DNA from: CAZEIW01 sp964512305
GTDB lineage: Bacteria; Pseudomonadota; Gammaproteobacteria; Burkholderiales; Burkholderiaceae_F
Reading direction: 5' to 3'
Assembly: GCA_964512305.1 (NCBI GenBank)
Contig: CAZEIW010000182.1
Span: forward strand, 1 to 16,257
Length of the DNA: 16,257 bases
The notes under the pieces were generated by a model, which was not told where the DNA came from, made no database searches, and saw only the letters and a program-made list of their open reading frames with translations. This document shows, in pieces, positions 13,237-16,257 of the stretch. The stretch's first letter is position 1; each line of letters begins with the position of its first letter. Position numbers and translations under genes: made by a program.

Positions 13237-13647
13237 CTACACCGCCCGCACCTCGATTCGACGCGGCCGAAGCTCGGACCGCTTCGGTATCCGAAGCGTC
13301 AGGATCCCATCCTTCAGATTCGCTTCGGTCTTGTCGGGCTCCAGTTCGCCACTCAGCGTGAAGCTGCGCCGGTAGCGGGTGGAGTGCACTTCCGCGTACA
13401 GCGCTTCCATCCCCTGCTGCATCGCGATCTGAACATCACCTTCGACAGTCAGGGTGTTTTTGTCCGTCTGCACGCTCAGGCGCTCTTTCGAGACACCTGG
13501 CATGTCCAGCAGCAGCGTGATGCCGTTGGCGTCTTCGAACACATCCGCGGGCGGACGCAGCACCGGACCGGCGGTGCCCCCCGAGGCAGCCTCTTTGGCT
13601 TGCATTTCCGTCGCCGAGCGGGTGGCGATATCTTGTCCGTCGCTCAT
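13237..13647 (-). CDS. Small heat-shock protein, Hsp20/alpha-crystallin family (second of pair)
   Basis: A 136-residue Hsp20. A variable N-terminus (about 1-32) precedes the alpha-crystallin domain: ADVFEDANGITLLLDMPGV at its start, TLTVEGDV in the middle, and RSFTLSGELEPDKTEANLKD-GILTLRIPK at its end. The C-terminal I-x-V motif in RRIEVRAV is the usual oligomer contact. It acts as an ATP-independent holdase for unfolding proteins in the cytoplasm. GGAGGTGA just before the ATG is strong. It starts 14 bp after the partner gene's stop, so the two are co-transcribed and may form mixed or parallel oligomers. Confidence 0.93.
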   Translation of the reverse strand: MSDGQDIATRSATEMQAKEAASGGTAGPVLRPPADVFEDANGITLLLDMPGVSKERLSVQTDKNTLTVEGDVQIAMQQGMEALYAEVHSTRYRRSFTLSGELEPDKTEANLKDGILTLRIPKRSELRPRRIEVRAV

Positions 13648-13661
13648 GACTCACCTCCAGA

Positions 13662-14102
13662 CTATTGGACCTGGATCTGGCGCGGGCGCGCCGACTCATT
13701 GCGCTGCATCGTGATCTGCAGGATGCCATCGCGATACTTCGCCTCGACACGATTGGCATCGACGTCTTCCGGCAATGTAATGACTCGGCGAAACTCGCCG
13801 CCGAATCGCTCCTGCCGGTAATAGGTGGCCTTTTCCTCGACCGGCAGGCGGCGCTCGCCGGACACCACCAGCAGGTTCTGCTGAACGGATACATAAAAGC
13901 CCTTCGGATCGAGCCCGGGAGCGAACAGGTAAACGTCCACCGTTTTCGCGGTCGCGCCGACATTGGTCGGAGGGAAGGTCCCGCGTGACACCGACCGGAT
14001 GCCTGCCGGAGCCGCCCAGCGGCCAAAGAGCTCGTCCATACCCTGCTCCATGCGCCTGAGCTCATCGAACAGGCTCTCGAAGTTGGTCAGACTGCCGAAC
14101 AT
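13662..14102 (-). CDS. Small heat-shock protein, Hsp20/alpha-crystallin family (first of pair)
   Basis: A 146-residue Hsp20. The ORF is open further upstream, but the ATG at 14102 (MFGSLTNFESLFDEL) is chosen because AAGGAGGT lies 7 nt before it and this aromatic-rich start is typical. An N-terminal amphipathic region (1-45) is followed by the alpha-crystallin domain, with KTVDVYLFAPGLDPKGF, LLVVSGERR, FRRVITLPEDVDANRVEAKY-RDGILQITM, and a C-terminal I-x-V in RQIQVQ. It leads a two-gene heat-shock operon driven by a sigma-32-like promoter 110 bp upstream, and its ribosome site may be hidden by a leader hairpin. Confidence 0.93.
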   Translation of the reverse strand: MFGSLTNFESLFDELRRMEQGMDELFGRWAAPAGIRSVSRGTFPPTNVGATAKTVDVYLFAPGLDPKGFYVSVQQNLLVVSGERRLPVEEKATYYRQERFGGEFRRVITLPEDVDANRVEAKYRDGILQITMQRNESARPRQIQVQ

Positions 14103-14106
14103 TTCC

Positions 14107-14145
14107 GCACCTCCTTGCAGATGAGTGGGTCCCCGTTGTAGGTGC
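14107..14145 (-). promoter_or_regulatory. Possible RNA thermometer masking the hsp20 ribosome site
   Basis: In the minus-strand transcript GCACCU (complement of 14140-14145) can pair perfectly with AGGUGC (complement of 14107-14112). The latter contains part of the GGAGGU ribosome site of the first hsp20 gene. The loop is about 27 nt and may fold further. Small heat-shock genes are frequent hosts of such thermosensors (ROSE and fourU classes). The pairing is GC-rich and does not match either class exactly. Confidence 0.35.
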
Positions 14146-14211
14146 TTGTCGCGCCGCAGCGAGAAGCATCCAGTCGCCGCGCCCGAGCTCGCCACCTCAA
14201 CTTGCGGCGAG

Positions 14212-14239
14212 ATATAGGGCCGGCGCGTGCGAGTTCAAC
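14212..14239 (-). promoter_or_regulatory. Heat-shock (sigma-32) promoter of the hsp20 pair
   Basis: Read on the minus strand, GTTGAA (complement of 14234-14239) is followed after exactly 14 bp by CCCTATAT (complement of 14212-14219). This closely matches the sigma-32 consensus CTTGAA, 13-14 bp, CCCCATnT. It lies about 110 bp upstream of the first hsp20 start on the correct strand and gives a leader of about 100 nt. Confidence 0.75.
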
Positions 14240-14314
14240 CACCCGCGGCCCGGTGAGCGCGACCCGCTAGATCCCAAGAATTTGTGATCGAACGCTGTTC
14301 CAGCTCGAAACCCG

Positions 14315-15214
14315 TCATCGCGGACCCCCCTGCCGGAGCGCCTCGATGACAAGCGCGACAGCCCGGGACGATCGACGCCGGCTGGCGTAGTAGGCGTGAT
14401 GACCGACGAAAGTCGGAAACCATTCCTCGAGGACCCATTGCAGCTGGCCAGCCTCGACGTAGGGCGCGGCGAGGTCCCTGGGCACATAGGCCAAACCGAA
14501 GCCTTCCAGGGCAGCGCCGAGCATCTGGTACGAGTTGTTGAAGACCAGTTGGCCGCCCACCCGCACCTCCAATTCGCGCCGCCCCTTGCGCAAGTCCCAA
14601 CCCATCAACGAGTCGCGGGTGGGCAGGCGCAAAGTGATGCAGTTGTGCTGCGTCAGGTCCTGCGGGTTCTTCGGGGCGGGATGCCGATCCAGGTAAAACG
14701 GCGAGCCGACGATCGCGAGCGTGACATCCGGCGAAACGCGCACTGCGATCATGTCCTTCTCGACCTGGTCGCCAAGTCGAATGCCGATATCGAAGCGCTG
14801 AGCGACGATGTTCGTCAGTCCGTAATCGTTGATCAGCTCGACCCGGATGTCCGGATTCTGGCGCAGGAGCCCGCGAATCCTCGGCCACACGCAGGTATTC
14901 GCGGCGTAGTCGGTGGCCGTGATGCGGACCGTTCCTACGGCCCGGTCCCGAAGGTCTCCCAACGCTTCAAGGTCTGCCTGAATTTCATCGAAGCGCGGCG
15001 CGATTGCGTTGAGAAGGCGCTGCCCGGCCTCGGTGGTCGCGACACTTCGCGTTGTGCGCGTGACCAGGGCCAATCCAAGCCTGTCTTCCAATGCTTTCAC
15101 GGTTCGGCTCAGCGCCGACTGCGAAAGACCAAGCCGGGCGGCGGCCCGCGTAAAGCTGCGCTCCCGGGCGACGGCCGCGAAGACGAGGAGGTCACCGAGA
15201 TCTTGCGGGGTCAT
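14315..15214 (-). CDS. LysR-family transcriptional regulator
   Basis: A 299-residue LysR-type regulator of standard length. The N-terminal winged helix-turn-helix is clear (residues about 5-63: LLVFAAVARERSFTRAAARL, GLSQSALSRTVKALEDRLG, LALVTRTTRSVATTEAG). The substrate-binding domain (about 90-295) includes VRITATDYAANTCVWPRI and LVFNNSYQMLGAALEGFGLAYVP. This arrangement is typical of LysR proteins divergent from small oxidoreductase, cupin or CMD genes. It is divergent from the CMD and cupin genes and probably controls them and itself through the palindrome at 15215-15232. The ribosome site is weak. A TAAAAT -10-like hexamer (complement of 15243-15248) suggests a leader of only about 20 nt. 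Confidence 0.9.
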   Translation of the reverse strand: MTPQDLGDLLVFAAVARERSFTRAAARLGLSQSALSRTVKALEDRLGLALVTRTTRSVATTEAGQRLLNAIAPRFDEIQADLEALGDLRDRAVGTVRITATDYAANTCVWPRIRGLLRQNPDIRVELINDYGLTNIVAQRFDIGIRLGDQVEKDMIAVRVSPDVTLAIVGSPFYLDRHPAPKNPQDLTQHNCITLRLPTRDSLMGWDLRKGRRELEVRVGGQLVFNNSYQMLGAALEGFGLAYVPRDLAAPYVEAGQLQWVLEEWFPTFVGHHAYYASRRRSSRAVALVIEALRQGGPR

Positions 15215-15232
15215 TTATGCGGACAGGCATAA
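15215..15232. promoter_or_regulatory. Palindromic operator candidate between lysR and the CMD-cupin genes
   Basis: TTATGC (15215-15220) and GCATAA (15227-15232) form a perfect inverted repeat with a 6-bp spacer, directly adjoining the lysR ATG. A related half-site, GTGCATGC, follows at 15233-15240. It does not contain the strict T-N11-A core of LysR boxes, but position and symmetry suit an autoregulatory site. It overlaps the likely lysR transcription start. Confidence 0.55.
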
Positions 15233-15358
15233 GTGCATGCCTATTTTACCGGCTAGTCGCACACCATTCCACAACCTAAAGTGCTCGGGTCTGACGAAGT
15301 TCCGCTGGCCCGGCCATGACCCGTGCCGGCAAGGTCAAGCTCTCGTGAAGGAGAAACC

Positions 15359-15682
15359 ATGGACAAGCCGCAAGCCGCCCGAAGCTCCTTCGGCAAGCTC
15401 GCGCCCAAGCTCGCCGAGATAAGCGACGTGGTCCTGTTCGGAGACATCTGGGAAAGACCACAGCTTTCAAAGCGGGATCGCAGCCTCGTGACGTGCGCCG
15501 CCCTCATCGCGCTCGGAAAGACCGAGCAGATGAATTTCCACATCCCGCGAGCCGTCGAGAACGGTGTTACGCGAGAAGAGCTCATCGAGCTCGTCACGCA
15601 CCTCGCCTTCTACGCCGGGTGGCCCAATGCCATGTCGGCGGTGACGAAGCTGCAGGAGCTCCAGGACGCAGCGAAGCTGTGA
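15359..15682 (+). CDS. Carboxymuconolactone decarboxylase-family protein
   Basis: A 107-residue all-helical CMD-family protein. The core DRSLVTCAALIALGKTEQMN, FHIPRAVENGVTREELIELV and THLAFYAGWPNAMSA is diagnostic. Family members include gamma-carboxymuconolactone decarboxylase and AhpD-type peroxidase partners. The CxxC of AhpD is absent and only one Cys (in VTCAAL) is present, so a thiol peroxidase role is unlikely. AAGGAG upstream of the ATG at 15359 decides the start over an in-frame ATG at 15323. It is followed 35 bp later by the cupin gene, a pairing common next to LysR regulators. The true substrate is unknown. Confidence 0.85.
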   Translation: MDKPQAARSSFGKLAPKLAEISDVVLFGDIWERPQLSKRDRSLVTCAALIALGKTEQMNFHIPRAVENGVTREELIELVTHLAFYAGWPNAMSAVTKLQELQDAAKL

Positions 15683-15717
15683 GCGCATTTTCGCCCTTCG
15701 AGAGCGAGGAAATGGAC

Positions 15718-16137
15718 ATGGAACTGAAGCGCGCAGGAACGCAGCCTTCCCAGAAGGGTCCCGCTGAATTCTTCACCGGGGCCGTTCGCATCGATCCCCT
15801 GAACGTGCCGCCGCCCCCTGCAAGGGTCTCCTGTGCCAGCGTCACCTTCGAGCCCGGAGCGCGTTCCGCCTGGCACACGCATCCCCTGGGGCAGACGCTC
15901 GTTGTGACCGCCGGCTGCGGCTGGACGCAGTGCGAGGGTGGGCCGATCGTCGAAATACGTGCCGGCGACGTCGTGTGGTGCCCTCCGGGCCACAAGCACT
16001 GGCACGGCGCCTCTCCCACGACCTCCATGACTCACATCGCGATCCAGGAGGCGCTGGACGGCAAGAACGTCGTCTGGCTGGAGAAGGTGACCGATGAGCA
16101 GTACCTCGCCGGACCCGCCGCATCGCATCCGAAGTAG
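15718..16137 (+). CDS. Single-domain cupin, hydroxynitrile lyase-like
   Basis: A 139-residue cupin closely resembling the bacterial cupin hydroxynitrile lyases I know from Granulicella and Acidobacterium. With the start at 15718 the numbering coincides: Mn ligands His53, His55, Gln59 and His94 (in WHTHPLGQT and GHKHWHG), plus Ala40, Val42, His106 and Gln110 of the pocket. The ATG at 15718 is preferred over 15712 because GAGGA at 15706-15710 is then 7 nt away. Most genomic homologues are unassayed. The usual neighbours, CMD and LysR, point to metabolism of an unknown small carbonyl or aromatic compound. It has an extra 8 or so residues at the C-terminus. Confidence 0.85.
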   Translation: MELKRAGTQPSQKGPAEFFTGAVRIDPLNVPPPPARVSCASVTFEPGARSAWHTHPLGQTLVVTAGCGWTQCEGGPIVEIRAGDVVWCPPGHKHWHGASPTTSMTHIAIQEALDGKNVVWLEKVTDEQYLAGPAASHPK

Positions 16138-16218
16138 GGAGCAGGTCACCCCTCACGTCATCATCAGCCAGAGATCTTACTGACCGGGAGCACACCCACG
16201 CAGGAGGGCCCCGAGGAG

Positions 16219-16257
16219 ATGTTGCGGTTCTCCATTTCAGAGGGGCGGAGTGCGAAT
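16219..16257 (+). CDS. Possible start of a further gene, cut by the window end
   Basis: An ATG at 16219 is preceded by GGAGGG (16203-16208, 10 nt away) and the frame is open for 13 codons to the window end (MLRFSISEGRSAN). The 80 bp before it (16138-16218) hold nothing recognisable. Too short to judge. Confidence 0.2.
   Translation, partial: MLRFSISEGRSAN

Noticed and set aside
13001..13375. Plus-strand ORFs opposite the hsp20 genes
   Set aside because: They overlap strongly supported Hsp20 coding sequence and give Arg/Ser/Pro-rich products, so they are shadow frames.

Overview
The window is high-GC DNA, probably from a betaproteobacterium. I base this on gene content and style: an AmpG-type permease, separate msrB and msrA genes, paired Hsp20 genes behind a sigma-32-like promoter, strong GGAGG ribosome sites and very high third-position GC. 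No rRNA, tRNA, CRISPR array, transposase or integrase was seen.

Left part (1-5226, + strand). Two small orphan genes (123-305 and 429-665) are each followed by a convincing intrinsic terminator. A tight four-gene cluster comes next: a non-canonical NRAMP/SLC11-family transporter, a TerC-family membrane protein with an unusual C-terminal extension ending in an extra membrane helix, and an HflK/HflC-like SPFH pair whose reading frames overlap by 4 bp. It joins two probable metal-ion membrane proteins to a membrane scaffold or protease-modulator pair. It is the best candidate here for a poorly described system.

Middle part (5227-8928). A possible 50-residue ORF on the minus strand converges on hflC. 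After a gene-poor stretch come an EamA/DMT transporter with a 63-residue tail holding 23 histidines (+), a REP-like palindrome, a conserved-looking hypothetical gene (-) and an AmpG-like MFS permease (-) with a 12-bp tandem repeat inside its coding sequence. Upstream of ampG lies what looks like the 3' tail of a lost gene.

Right part (8929-16257), of accessory or stress character. It holds a small VOC protein (+), a convergent NAD(P)-binding reductase-like protein (-), a two-domain extradiol dioxygenase with intact metal ligands (+), msrB-msrA (-), a SAM methyltransferase (-), an hsp20 pair (-) with a heat-shock promoter and a possible RNA thermometer, and a LysR regulator (-). The LysR gene is divergent from a carboxymuconolactone-decarboxylase-like gene and a cupin whose key residues match, by position, those I recall for bacterial cupin hydroxynitrile lyases. 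A perfect palindrome sits at the lysR start, between the divergent genes. Shared themes are metal handling, oxidative or thermal protein damage, and oxidation or detoxification of small organic molecules.
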